From contig JAKAWV010000005.1 of NCBI GenBank assembly GCA_021827205.1, positions 1 through 64,000 on the forward strand: a stretch of DNA of 64,000 bases, read 5' to 3'. The DNA is from Pseudomonadota bacterium (lineage in GTDB: Bacteria; Pseudomonadota; Gammaproteobacteria; Xanthomonadales; Rhodanobacteraceae). The notes beneath the pieces were generated by a model. The model searched no databases and was not told where the DNA came from. It saw nothing but the letters and a program-made list of their open reading frames with translations. How positions within the stretch are numbered: position 1 is the first letter of the stretch; each line of letters starts with the position of its first letter. This document shows positions 1 through 8,468 of this stretch, one piece after another. The position numbers and the translations under genes are program-made.

Positions 1-1
1 C

Positions 2-91
2 TATATCGAGAACTTCTACAATCGGATGCGTCGACATCAGCATCTGGCTGGCGTCAGTCCCGAGCAGTTCGAGGCGGCGACACAGCTATAG
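2..91 (+). mobile_element. IS3-family transposase, C-terminal end (partial)
   Basis: The first bases read as the last 29 codons of a DDE transposase OrfB, ending in TAG. The residues YIENFYNRMRRH followed by the SPEQFE stretch match the C-terminal rve-domain ending of IS3-family OrfB proteins, where a Y-I-E-x-F-Y-N-R-x-R-x-H pattern is characteristic. The body of the element lies outside the window. The stretch beginning TGTCCACAGAATCC at about 101 could be its right terminal inverted repeat, but the partner end is not visible. The adjacent hpnL-hpnK pair is read on the opposite strand, so this is a mobile-element border rather than part of that operon. Confidence 0.7.
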
Positions 92-249
92 AGATTTGGG
101 TGTCCACAGAATCCTGGGAACTCCACCGGTGACCTTGCGCAGGAAGACCTGCCAACAGTCCATTTCTCCTCGAAGGCGGGGAGGCCAGCGTGGCCCCCGC
201 CTGTCGCAGGGGATGCGAGTTGCTGACATAGGGCGCTAATCAGGTCGCA

Positions 250-1284
250 TCATACGTTGCGGGTATTGGACAGATCGGGTGAAGTACTGCTGCGCCATTC
301 CGTGCGCAGTTTACGCGTTTCCGCCCACTGCCAGGAAATCAAGGCGGGAACACCGAACGTGATCTCACGCATGCGTTTGACCAGGGACAGCGCGATGCTG
401 GCATCCGGCGGTAGGCCGATCATGTTGCCGAACAGAACCAGACCGACTTCCTGCGTGCCCAGCCCGGCCGGAGTAACAAAGTTGAGCTGGCGCAAGGCCT
501 GGGTCACGGCCTCGATGGCGATGGCATCCCATACGCTGACCGGATAGCCCAGCAGTCGCAGCGCCAGCCAGCTTTCGAAGCTGCCCACCAGCAATCCGAG
601 GAACTGCCAGGTGCAGGCGACGAGCAGGCGCCCTGGCCGGCCATAGAGTATCCGTATCTCCATGTCGAGATGCGAGCCGTCGATCAGTTTGCTCAGTCGG
701 GAACGGCCACCTAGCAGTTTCTCCGCAAAGATCTCCAGCCGCGAGAACACCTTTCCGTGGCGCAACAGCACGATCAATACGACAGGTACCAGCAAGCTGG
801 CAATCAGCGTAAGCAGAATCGATCTCGGGATGCTGATACTGTGTGTCAGCTCGATCAGCAGCACCATGCCCAGTACCGCGAACAGGTACAGATTGACCAA
901 GGACAGTAGTACTTCCACGATCACGCTCGCGGCGGCGACCGCGCTATCGATGCCACGCCATCTGATCAGGCGTATGCCGATGATCTCGCCGCCAACGTTG
1001 GCCACCGGCAGCAGCCGGTTGCATGCTTCACGTATCGCCGCGATCCAGAACAATACGGGGATCGTGGCTTGCCGGTGCGGATCGCGTCGCGCCAGCAGCA
1101 CGCGCCAACCGATCACATCCAGTAGTAGTGGCAGCACATGGAAAGGCAGCAGCCACAGCAAGCGCCAACCCGCATGGCCGATGGCGCTGAAGATCGTGGA
1201 CCAGCCTTGGTGTATCACCAGCGCGATGACAGTGGCGAGGCCCAGGAGGCCGGCAACATAGCCCAGTCGCCTCATGTTCTTCAT
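250..1284 (-). CDS. hpnL: HpnL-like integral membrane protein (lysylphosphatidylglycerol synthase TM-region family)
   Basis: A polytopic membrane protein of 344 residues, rich in long hydrophobic segments from its N-terminus (GYVAGLLGLATVIALVI) to about residue 310. It fits the UPF0104/lysylphosphatidylglycerol-flippase fold used by the hopanoid-associated protein HpnL. Family knowledge: HpnL is encoded next to HpnK in hopanoid clusters, and its exact role is not settled. I chose the ATG at 1284 because it overlaps the hpnK stop as ATGA, which implies translational coupling; an ATG 36 bases upstream is also open. No hopanoid cyclase gene is in the window. The assignment rests on the fold and on the HpnK neighbour. 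Confidence 0.75.
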   Translation of the reverse strand: MKNMRRLGYVAGLLGLATVIALVIHQGWSTIFSAIGHAGWRLLWLLPFHVLPLLLDVIGWRVLLARRDPHRQATIPVLFWIAAIREACNRLLPVANVGGEIIGIRLIRWRGIDSAVAAASVIVEVLLSLVNLYLFAVLGMVLLIELTHSISIPRSILLTLIASLLVPVVLIVLLRHGKVFSRLEIFAEKLLGGRSRLSKLIDGSHLDMEIRILYGRPGRLLVACTWQFLGLLVGSFESWLALRLLGYPVSVWDAIAIEAVTQALRQLNFVTPAGLGTQEVGLVLFGNMIGLPPDASIALSLVKRMREITFGVPALISWQWAETRKLRTEWRSSTSPDLSNTRNV

Positions 1285-2129
1285 GCGGGCGTCGCCGCAG
1301 GATCTGAAAATCCGTGGCACAACAGACAGCGTTCGTTGATCAGCTCGCGCACGCGCGGCGAGAGTAGCGCGGCCAGTTCATCGACGTGCCGGTAATCGGC
1401 CATGCCGGCGACCAGACCTTCGTGCACCGCCGGATGCAAATACAGTTCCGAAAGACCGTCAGGCAGATCTCGCAGAATGTCGAGGAGCGCGGTTTCATCC
1501 ATGCCGCCGCTATGCCGGATACCGAAGACGTGGTTATTGTAGGTGATGCCGGCCTTGTCCATGCGGCGACGCATCAGTGCCAGCCATGGTTGCAACCACG
1601 GCCCCATGCCGGGCTCGGACGGCAGTCGAATGGCGCGCAGGCCGAACTCCCTGCCGATTGAAAGCATCAATGACAGGATGGTTGGATGCAGATGGAAGTG
1701 CTTGTGCGCGTTGACGTGATCGAGGTGCAATCCGGTTGCGGCGAACGCTTCGAATTGGGCGCGTATCTCGGCGGCCAGTTGGAGGCGTACGCGAGGCAGG
1801 AAAAAGTAGCGGAAGCCGTTCTGCACCATGGCGTGGCTGAACTGGCCGTGCGCATCGACCAGATCAGGAATGCGCGCCGGAGGCAGTATTGCGCGGCCAT
1901 CGGCCAGGACCAGATGCAGTCCCACGGTCAAATCCGGAAGTCGTCGGGCACGTGCGACGGCATCGGCTGTTGCGGGCGCCGCAACCATCAGGCTGGCCGT
2001 TCGCAGCACGCCCTCGCGATGGCCTCGTTCGACGGCTTCGTTGACGGCTTTGTGCAGTCCGTAGTCATCTGCAGTGACAATCAGGCGCGGCCGGATTGTC
2101 ATGGCGTGACGTGAGGACTGCATGCTCAT
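1281..2129 (-). CDS. hpnK: HpnK, ChbG/YdjC-family deacetylase associated with hopanoid biosynthesis
   Basis: About 282 residues. The N-terminal LIVTADDYG motif carries the Asp pair of ChbG/YdjC metal-dependent carbohydrate deacetylases, and VNAHKHFHLHP supplies the metal-binding histidines. The blocks GLHLVLADGR and EIRAQFEAF are typical of the HpnK branch, which is thought to act on hopanoid side-chain sugars. The stop overlaps the hpnL start by 4 bases, so the two are co-translated. The start is ambiguous: ATGs at 2129 and 2102 are both open and neither has a good ribosome binding site. The upstream side is bounded by a broken IS630 fragment, so the pair may be cut off from the rest of its cluster. 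Confidence 0.85.
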   Translation of the reverse strand: MSMQSSRHAMTIRPRLIVTADDYGLHKAVNEAVERGHREGVLRTASLMVAAPATADAVARARRLPDLTVGLHLVLADGRAILPPARIPDLVDAHGQFSHAMVQNGFRYFFLPRVRLQLAAEIRAQFEAFAATGLHLDHVNAHKHFHLHPTILSLMLSIGREFGLRAIRLPSEPGMGPWLQPWLALMRRRMDKAGITYNNHVFGIRHSGGMDETALLDILRDLPDGLSELYLHPAVHEGLVAGMADYRHVDELAALLSPRVRELINERCLLCHGFSDPAATPA

Positions 2130-2154
2130 CTAGTGTGGCGTCTCATAAATAACT

Positions 2155-2300
2155 TCAAATTAGTTTAGTGGCGCCACGTGCCACGGAAGCAAGCATGGCA
2201 TCGGAGGTCTTACGCCAGACTGCGCCAGACAAAGGGTTTGGGGTCGGCGTTGTGCGTGTCGATGTCATTGCGGATGGATTGTTCGAGATCAGCGACGTGG
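2155..2300 (-). pseudogene. IS630-family transposase C-terminal fragment, frameshifted
   Basis: On the minus strand one frame encodes HNADPKPFVW, the characteristic tail motif of IS630-family transposases, and then hits a stop. The next frame continues directly with WRKTSDAMLASVARG, the expected family sequence, to a stop at 2155. The match is therefore split by a single frameshift just after the Phe-Val-Trp. Only the last 45 or so codons survive, so this is a dead remnant. It lies immediately upstream of hpnK, and together with the IS3 end at 2-91 it brackets the hpnK-hpnL pair with mobile-element debris. Confidence 0.65.
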
Positions 2301-2304
2301 TGTG

Positions 2305-2481
2305 CGCATTGCGCTTGATCTGCTGTCGAACCGGCGCCTGCAAGAGGCACGTGGTGTCTTGTATGGCGCGGCGCTGCAGCGGCCGTGGCCGCGCTGCCGG
2401 ACGGTGATCGTGGTGGACGGCTGCGTGCTGAAGGCGGACGAGTCGCTGCACCTGCTGCGCGCGGCGCTCGCAATTACCTAA
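2305..2481 (+). other. Possible unidentified gene remnant
   Basis: A 58-codon open stretch without a start reads with protein-like composition (…LLSNRRLQEARGVLYGAAL… and …VIVVDGCVLKADESLHLL…) and ends in TAA at 2479. It begins where the IS630 fragment stops matching, so it may be the 3' end of a gene cut by that insertion. I do not recognise the family. It could equally be chance coding in GC-rich DNA. Confidence 0.2.
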
Positions 2482-2559
2482 CGCGTTCACATCGCAGGCT
2501 TCCGCGTAGCGTGGGATAAAATGGCGGTTCTCGGGGCGCTGGCGTTCCGGTGGCAGGCA

Positions 2560-2880
2560 TTACGCGGCGGCCGTGACTGGCCGGGCACGCTCGATCCGCT
2601 CCCGCTCCTTAGGGCTGTGCATCGCTTGCCAAAGATCGCTGCGCCGCTGCACGTTTAGCCAGAAGTCCGGGCTGTTGCCGAACACGCGGGCCAGGATGAG
2701 GGCCGTCGCCGCCGTCACGTTCCGGCGGTCGTTGCACAGCTCGTTGACATGCTTGCGCTGAACGCTCATCGCCTCGGCTAGCGCGGCCTGCGTCAGGCCC
2801 ATGGGTCGCATGAACTCCTCGACCAGAATCTCACCAACCGTGGTCGGCTTGCGCTTCGTCGTCAGCATCGTTCGCCTCAT
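2560..2880 (-). CDS. higA: HigA-type antitoxin, XRE helix-turn-helix protein
   Basis: A 106-residue DNA-binding antitoxin. After a short basic N-terminus it carries GEILVEEFMRPMGLTQAALA, the start of the XRE helix-turn-helix of the HigA addiction-module family. It continues with the HVNELCNDRRNVTAATA recognition region and the family's FGNSPDFWLNVQ ending. The ATG at 2880 overlaps the higB stop as ATGA; an internal ATG at 2868 would give 102 residues. In this family the antitoxin binds its own promoter and neutralises the HigB ribonuclease. Gene order is toxin first, as is usual for higBA. Confidence 0.88.
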   Translation of the reverse strand: MRRTMLTTKRKPTTVGEILVEEFMRPMGLTQAALAEAMSVQRKHVNELCNDRRNVTAATALILARVFGNSPDFWLNVQRRSDLWQAMHSPKERERIERARPVTAAA

Positions 2881-3173
2881 CTGTAGCTGTGGTCGTCGCG
2901 ATAGATGCCTTCCGCCTCGCCCCGGTTGCTGCCCCAGCGGAAGACCAACCGCCATTGGCTGTTGACGCGGATCGAGCGGAACCCCGCCAGGTTGCCGCGC
3001 AGCTTCTCGAAGTGATTGCTGGGCGGCACGCGCAAGTCCTGATCGGCCGTCGCGTCATCGATCATCTGGAGCTTGCGAAAGAGGCGGCTTTCGAAATCGG
3101 GCGGGATATTCCGAGAGTGGATATCCTCGACGAAAAAGACGCGCAGCCATTCGTCCCGAAAGCCCGCGATCAT
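2877..3173 (-). CDS. higB: HigB-type toxin (RelE/ParE superfamily mRNA interferase)
   Basis: A 98-residue protein matching the HigB/GraT toxin family. It has the block FRKLQMIDDATADQDLRVPP, then HFEKLRGNLAGFRSIRVNSQWRL with the conserved K-L-x-G-N and N-x-x-W-R-L/I motifs, and an Asp-His near the C-terminus. Family members cleave mRNA at the ribosome. It precedes higA with a 4-base overlap, and a palindrome that can serve as operator lies about 20-45 bases upstream of its start. No strong Shine-Dalgarno sequence is seen. Confidence 0.87.
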   Translation of the reverse strand: MIAGFRDEWLRVFFVEDIHSRNIPPDFESRLFRKLQMIDDATADQDLRVPPSNHFEKLRGNLAGFRSIRVNSQWRLVFRWGSNRGEAEGIYRDDHSYR

Positions 3174-3194
3174 ACGGCAGCTCTATGGCAAGTG

Positions 3195-3217
3195 CATGTA
3201 CCACTCTATGGTACATG
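3195..3217 (-). promoter_or_regulatory. Inverted-repeat operator of higBA
   Basis: CATGTACC and GGTACATG form perfect 8-base arms around a 7-base spacer, 22 bases upstream of the higB ATG on the minus strand. A minus-strand TTGCAT followed 17 bases later by TACATG could be the -35/-10 pair, with the palindrome covering it. That arrangement fits autoregulation by HigA. The pairing is seen directly; the operator role is inferred. Confidence 0.6.
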
Positions 3218-3448
3218 ATGCAAGACTCCTGGTCTTGATGGGAGCGCCCCTTCTCCGCCAAGTTTGGCGTGCGTAAGCGGCTTGTTCTGCGGTGCGGTTG
3301 GATCGCAGCAATCAAGGGAGGGGGCGAGAACCCGCGCGGTTCGACGCAGGCGTCTGGAGCCTCGATGTAGATTTAACAGTCAAATACATCTATAACACAC
3401 TGAAATTTAATAATCTAATCAATAACTTGTCTTGGAGAAAACAGCCCC

Positions 3449-3955
3449 ATGAACCCCCTGATGTATGACGCCTCGGTCAAGGTTTTTGATCGCAGTCTGA
3501 GCGCGCTTGCCGCGATTCTCGACAAGGCCGTGGCGCACGCCGAGGCCAAGGGCTTCGATCCCGCGATCCTGCTCAACGACCGGCTCGCGCCGGACATGTT
3601 CACCTTGACACGTCAGGTGCAGATTGCCTGCGATACCGCCAAGGGCGCCGCCGCGCGCCTCGCCGGCATCGAGGTGCCCAGACACGAGGATATCGAGGCC
3701 ACGTTTCCCGAGTTGAAGGCGCGCATCGCCAGGACGCTGGCGTTTGTCGACGGTATTCCGGTCGCGGCGTTTTCCGGCAGCGAGGATCGCAGCGTGGTGT
3801 TGCAGATCCGCAAGCAGGACGTGACGTTCGCGGGGCGCACGTATCTGTTCGAACACGCGTTGCCCAACCTGTTTTTTCATATCACTACGGCGTACGCCAT
3901 CCTGCGCCACAACGGCGTCGCGATTGGCAAGGGCGATTACCTCGGCGCGCGCTGA
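3449..3955 (+). CDS. DUF1993 domain protein
   Basis: A 168-residue cytoplasmic protein covering the whole DUF1993 family. It starts MYDASVKVFDRSLSALAAIL, has RLAPDMFTLTRQVQIACDTAKGA in the middle, and ends FFHITTAYAILRHNGVAIGKGDYLG, which is the family's closing motif. The fold is a DinB-like four-helix bundle of unknown function. A GGAG lies 14-17 bases before the ATG. An AT-rich stretch (about 3371-3425) just upstream of it is the likely promoter area. It stands alone, convergent with the next gene across a strong hairpin. Confidence 0.85.
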   Translation: MNPLMYDASVKVFDRSLSALAAILDKAVAHAEAKGFDPAILLNDRLAPDMFTLTRQVQIACDTAKGAAARLAGIEVPRHEDIEATFPELKARIARTLAFVDGIPVAAFSGSEDRSVVLQIRKQDVTFAGRTYLFEHALPNLFFHITTAYAILRHNGVAIGKGDYLGAR

Positions 3956-4023
3956 GCCGCGCTCCGGCTATCGGGATTGGCCCTGGGCTGGCGCCGCGGA
4001 CCGCGGGCGCGCAACCCGCAAAG

Positions 4024-4059
4024 CATGCACACCCGCGCGATCTCGCGCGGGTGTGCATG
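4024..4059. terminator. Strong hairpin between convergent genes
   Basis: A perfect inverted repeat of 17 bases per arm (4024-4040 and 4043-4059) separated by only 2 bases lies between the DUF1993 stop and the stop of the convergent secreted-protein gene. There is no long T run on either side. A bidirectional terminator is the simplest reading, but a bound-protein site or cruciform is possible. Confidence 0.5.
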
Positions 4060-4063
4060 TCAC

Positions 4064-5059
4064 TCAGGAGTGCTGGGTGGCCGTTGCAGCGGCGGTTCCT
4101 CGCGCCGCTTCCTTCAGGGCCTTCTCGATGGCACCCGGCGCGCACATGATGCTCATAAAGCTGTTCGAGCCCATCATGCTGAGATCGGGGAAGTTGATGG
4201 CAATGCGGAATTTCACCGCCAGCGCATAAACCCTGTCGCCGGACACGAGGATGTCGTAGGGCAGGTGCCCGGTCGACTTGGGCGCCTTGAAGTCGATGCG
4301 GCTCATGATGTACTGGTCGCCGCTGCACTTGTTGCCGGCGGGGCCGGACAGCGCCACGCCGAACACGGTTTGCTGCTTGCCCGGGATGGCGACCTCATAG
4401 ACCTCGCTGGTGCCGCCGTTGTGCGCGGCGAGGCCGGCCTTCACCGCGCTCACGGCTTGCTCATGGCTGTCGTACTTGGCGAGGTGGTGGGGATCATCGA
4501 AGTAGGGCATCAGGAATTTGTAGTGGTAATCGCGCAGGTCCGATGCCGTCAGACCCTTCCTGGAACCATAGGCCTGCTGCGTGCCCAGCGCCTTGCCGAG
4601 ATCAGCGGCCACGTCGGTCAGATTGCTCTTGAGACGATAGGCGTTGGCCATGTAGGTCGGATTGGTATAGGCCACCTGGATTTGCGTGGCGCCCTTGCTG
4701 GTCACTTGGGTGACCGTGACCCGCTGCACCGCGGCGTAGCCGCCAAACCTGGTTTCCGCGGCCGCCGCCAACAGCGCGGGGTTGGTGACGCCAATCACTT
4801 CGGCCGATACCGTTTCGCCTTCCGGGAACGCGGCATTGGTGTACGGGGCATAGCTGCCGACGATCTTGAAACCGTGGTCCGTGAGTCGTTTCTCGACCTG
4901 GGTGACGACCTGTGCCATGTCGCCGCTGGTGGTGTAGGCCAGTTCGAACGGTTTGAGCCGCTCTGCGGCGCTGGCTTGATTCAGGCCCAGCAACGGCAGC
5001 AGCAGCGCAACAACAGCCATGATCGAAACAGACCGCAAACGCATGATGGATGTGACCAT
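4064..5059 (-). CDS. Secreted protein of unknown function (DUF302-like N-terminal half)
   Basis: 331 residues starting at the ATG at 5059, which has GAGGAG 6 bases upstream; longer upstream codons are non-coding. The N-terminus is a clear signal peptide (MAVVALLLPLLGLNQASA, cleavage near ASA-AE), so it acts in the periplasm or outside. The segment after it (FELAYTTSGDMAQVVTQVEKRL…GFKIVGSYAP) resembles the DUF302 pattern. The C-terminal half contains one Cys pair (NKCSGDQ and SIMCAPG) that could form a disulfide. No catalytic motif is recognised. It appears to be a single-gene unit. Confidence 0.6.
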   Translation of the reverse strand: MVTSIMRLRSVSIMAVVALLLPLLGLNQASAAERLKPFELAYTTSGDMAQVVTQVEKRLTDHGFKIVGSYAPYTNAAFPEGETVSAEVIGVTNPALLAAAAETRFGGYAAVQRVTVTQVTSKGATQIQVAYTNPTYMANAYRLKSNLTDVAADLGKALGTQQAYGSRKGLTASDLRDYHYKFLMPYFDDPHHLAKYDSHEQAVSAVKAGLAAHNGGTSEVYEVAIPGKQQTVFGVALSGPAGNKCSGDQYIMSRIDFKAPKSTGHLPYDILVSGDRVYALAVKFRIAINFPDLSMMGSNSFMSIMCAPGAIEKALKEAARGTAAATATQHS

Positions 5060-5169
5060 GATGGGCTCCTCGCGCCGATGTAGCGCATCCGCGAATCGCA
5101 TATCAGTAATGTGCGTGGCGGCAGTGGATGCATTCCGCGCGTCCACGTCAAGGTTCGCTGCACTATTTT

Positions 5170-6615
5170 TCAAGGCGAACGCGTGCGCTCGCCAGCGCGT
5201 CGCCGCGCTTCGCGCTGGCGCAGGATGCGCTTCCACAGCAGGCTGGCGCCCAGCCATGCGGCGAACAGAGCCAGCGGCCAAGCCAGCACGCGCGGCCACC
5301 ACGCGCCCAGCGCGGCCAGCAGCAGCAGGGCGATGCCGGCCAGCGACAGCACGCCGCGCTCGGAATCGGCCAGCACGCGGCGATTGGCGATGGCCGCGCC
5401 GACGGTGTTGGCCAGACGCAAGGCGGTGGCCGCAGCGCGCGATGAACTGCCGCCACGCGCGCGGCGACGGCGCTCGCCCTGCGGGCGCGGGCGGCGTCCG
5501 GCCAGCATCAGTTCGGTGGCATTGTCGAGATCACGCAGGTAGTGCTCCTGCATTTGCTCGGCGACGCCGACGTCTTCGATCGCGGCGTCGAGTTCGCAAT
5601 TGGCCAGCCAACTCGACAGGTTGAGATTGGACGAACCCACCCGCGCCCAGCGGCCGTCGGCCACCGCGGTCTTGGCGTGCATCATGCTGCCGTTCCACTC
5701 GAACACGCGGATGCCGGCTTCCAGCAGTGGCCGAAAGCCGGCGCGCGACAGCGCGGCGACGGCGGGCAGGTTGTTGTTGCCCGGCACCAGCAGGCGCACG
5801 TCGACGCCATCGGCCGCGGCCGCGGCCAGCCCGCGCACGTAGGTGGGCACGCCGACGAAATAGGCATCGGAGATCCACAGCGTGCGCGTGGCCATGGCCG
5901 CGATCAGTTGCTCAAGCTGATACATGGCGCCCTGCGCCGGCACCGTGGCGATCACGCGCAGCGCGACCTCGCCCTGCGGCTCGGGTACCGCTGCGGCGGT
6001 GAACTGCAGCGCCGTGCCCAGCCCATGCCAACTCTCGCGGAACGCAACTTCCAGATCGGCCACGGCCGGGCCTTCGATCAGCAGCCCGGTATCACGCCAC
6101 GGTGGCACGCCATGCGCCGCATCACCCAGCCACTTGGCGGCCACGCACACGCCGGACAGCGAGCCGATGCACCCGTCGACCACCAGCAGCTTGCGATGAT
6201 CGCGGCCGATCCACCCCAGCGGGCTGTCCATGCGCGGCGGGTTGAACGCGCGCACCTCGGCGCCGGCCTCGCGCAGCGGTTCGAAGAACGCGCGCCTGGC
6301 ATTGCCGAAAGTGCCGAACCAGTCGTGTATCAGCGCCACCCGCACCCCGGCGCGCGCGCGCGCGATCAGCAGCTCGCGGAAGCGTCGCCCCACCGCGTCG
6401 TCGGCGACGATGTAATTCTCCAGCAGCACGTAGCCGCGCGCCGATTCGATCATCGCCGCCCAGGCCTCGAAATGCTGTGCGCCATCGATCAGCAGCTTGA
6501 CCTTGTTGCCGGCGATCAGCGGCGCGCCGGCGGCACGGCTCAGCGCCTGTCCGGCGATCAGGCGCAGGGTCGGGGTCGAAGCATGCGGTGACGGGGAAGC
6601 GTTCGCTTGACTCAT
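5170..6615 (-). CDS. Phospholipase D-like / cardiolipin synthase family protein
   Basis: 481 residues from the ATG at 6615 (an upstream ATG at 6678 is open but adds unlikely sequence). It carries two complete HKD motifs: HRKLLVVD in GRDHRKLLVVDG and HAKTAVAD in MMHAKTAVADGRW followed by GSSNLN. Two HKD domains are the signature of bacterial cardiolipin synthases and related phosphatidyltransferases. Unlike ClsA it has no N-terminal membrane helices. It ends instead with an Arg-rich linker and two hydrophobic segments (about residues 417-455), so it resembles the ClsB/YbhO class with a C-terminal membrane anchor. The substrate is inferred from the family. Confidence 0.8.
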   Translation of the reverse strand: MSQANASPSPHASTPTLRLIAGQALSRAAGAPLIAGNKVKLLIDGAQHFEAWAAMIESARGYVLLENYIVADDAVGRRFRELLIARARAGVRVALIHDWFGTFGNARRAFFEPLREAGAEVRAFNPPRMDSPLGWIGRDHRKLLVVDGCIGSLSGVCVAAKWLGDAAHGVPPWRDTGLLIEGPAVADLEVAFRESWHGLGTALQFTAAAVPEPQGEVALRVIATVPAQGAMYQLEQLIAAMATRTLWISDAYFVGVPTYVRGLAAAAADGVDVRLLVPGNNNLPAVAALSRAGFRPLLEAGIRVFEWNGSMMHAKTAVADGRWARVGSSNLNLSSWLANCELDAAIEDVGVAEQMQEHYLRDLDNATELMLAGRRPRPQGERRRRARGGSSSRAAATALRLANTVGAAIANRRVLADSERGVLSLAGIALLLLAALGAWWPRVLAWPLALFAAWLGASLLWKRILRQREARRRAGERTRSP

Positions 6616-6788
6616 GCTGCGCAGTGTAGGGCGCCTCGAAAAACCTTTTCGGGGTGCCCCGGATGGCAGTGATGCCATGGCGCACCGATAGTGCCAACGA
6701 TTGATGGCGCGCTGGGGCTAAAATGGCGCCGGCCCTGCACGAGCGAGGATCATCACGGCATGCACGCATACCGTCACGGGGGGAACAC

Positions 6789-8468
6789 ATGAGCGAGGCC
6801 TACACGCGCCTGATCGCGGGCATGCCGGCGCGCGTACCGGCCACGGGCGCGACGCCCGCCAGTGCCCGGCACATGCAGCGGAACATCGCGCAGTTGCCGA
6901 TGGCCAATCCTGCGGTGGCCGCGCGCGAGCTCACGCATCTGCTCGAACGCATGCTGACCACCGTGTGGCCGGGCGGCGAGCGGCTTGAGGCACTGAATGC
7001 GCTCGGCATCACCGTCGCGCAATTGTCCGATGGCTTCGAGCGCCAGCTCGCCAGCGAAAGTTTTCCGTTGCCGCCGGCCAAGCTGGCGCTGGCGGAAACC
7101 GTCAGCGGTTTTCAGCGCGCGCTGGCCGAAGGTTACGCGCTAGCCGTGTACGAGCTGTGCGCGCCGGCCGGCAAGGTCGGCTGGATGCGCAGCAAGGCGA
7201 TCGCGCAGGGGCTGGCGCGCGCACTGTGGCATGGGGGCCTGAGCCTGTTGTGGCATTACCGCCTGTACCGCAATCCGCCCGCTGGCGCCTGGCTACACAT
7301 GCACGCGGCCCATGCGTTCGCGCTGGAAAGCGGCATCGCCGACAAGCCCGTGGCGCTGGATGAGGCGCAGCGTCTGTCGCCGAGCACGATCTACAAGCAT
7401 GCACTGTTGCTGGCGCTGTCCAACCCGTATCGCTTCTCGGCGCGCGAGCTGTCCGATGCCTACGAGGTCACCGGCGTGATGGCGGCGCGCTGCCAACTGC
7501 ACGCCGGCGGCAGCGGCGCCATCGCGCTCGATCTGGCCGCCGACGCCGGACCCGGCTATCTGCCCGAGGAGCGCCGCGCCGCCGCGCCCGGCCTGCAGGA
7601 TTTCGACGCCGAACCGGCGCGCGCGGCGCTGGCCGCCGATCGCCAGATGCAGCCCGGCGGCATCTCGCGCAGCAGTTATCGTCTGCATGGTGGCAAGATC
7701 CTGGAGATCAGCCACGCCTTCCTCGAACGCCTGCAGTCGACGTGGAGCGGCAACGCCGAGCGCGGCCATGCGCGTTTGCGGGCCGGGCACCCGCTCGAAG
7801 CCGTCATCGGCCTGCATGCGCTGCACATGCTGCTGGCCGGCGGGCAGCAATTCCAGACTTTTCTCAGCGGATTGCGTGGCGCCGGTATCAGCATCGGCGC
7901 GCAGACGCAAAGCCCGGCCTGGGCCGCGCCCGCCGACGCCGGCGTCGTCGCCGTGCAGCGCGTGCAGGTGCTCGATCAAAGCCTCGGTGGCTATCGCCTG
8001 CTGTGGCATGCCGAGGCGGGCATGCGCATCCGCGTCGGCGAGATCGTGGGTCTGGCCCCGCCCGCCGAGCGCGGTGACACGCAGGAGTGGATGGTCGGCA
8101 TCGTGCGCTGGCTGCGCATCGAGGAATCCGGACAACTGGATACCGGCGTCGAACTGCTGGCGCGACAAGCGCTGCCGGCGGCCGTGCGTGTCCCCGATGC
8201 GCGCGGCCAGTTGCGCAACGCGGTACGCGCGCTGCTGCTGCGCGGCGACGATCACGAACAATTGCTGCTGACGACCTTGAATGAAACCATTCCCGCCGCG
8301 CTCGAAGTGAGCCTGCCCGAAGATCCGCGTGACTGGCAACCGCTGCCCTCGGTGCGGCTGGCGCAGATCGAATCCAGCGAAGCCCTCGGTCCGGGTTATC
8401 AAAGCCTGCGCGTCAGCGCTGCGCCGCGTCCTGTGGCAGCGGCTGCTGTCGCGGAAACCGGCGCATGA
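6789..8468 (+). CDS. PilZ-like protein of unknown function, coupled to ispG
   Basis: 559 residues. The ATG at 6789 has GGGGGG about 5 bases before it. A TAAAAT at 6719-6724 is a good -10 candidate. The first 300 residues are helical and not recognised. The C-terminal part ([15 protein letters not shown]…[25 protein letters not shown]) resembles the beta-barrel pattern of atypical PilZ domains, in which a V-G-x-I-R-W block is followed by a G-x-E-L-L block. The RxxxR/DxSxxG pair needed for c-di-GMP binding is not evident. Its stop overlaps the ispG start (ATGA), so the two are co-translated. Confidence 0.5.
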   Translation: MSEAYTRLIAGMPARVPATGATPASARHMQRNIAQLPMANPAVAARELTHLLERMLTTVWPGGERLEALNALGITVAQLSDGFERQLASESFPLPPAKLALAETVSGFQRALAEGYALAVYELCAPAGKVGWMRSKAIAQGLARALWHGGLSLLWHYRLYRNPPAGAWLHMHAAHAFALESGIADKPVALDEAQRLSPSTIYKHALLLALSNPYRFSARELSDAYEVTGVMAARCQLHAGGSGAIALDLAADAGPGYLPEERRAAAPGLQDFDAEPARAALAADRQMQPGGISRSSYRLHGGKILEISHAFLERLQSTWSGNAERGHARLRAGHPLEAVIGLHALHMLLAGGQQFQTFLSGLRGAGISIGAQTQSPAWAAPADAGVVAVQRVQVLDQSLGGYRLLWHAEAGMRIRVGEIVGLAPPAERGDTQEWMVGIVRWLRIEESGQLDTGVELLARQALPAAVRVPDARGQLRNAVRALLLRGDDHEQLLLTTLNETIPAALEVSLPEDPRDWQPLPSVRLAQIESSEALGPGYQSLRVSAAPRPVAAAAVAETGA

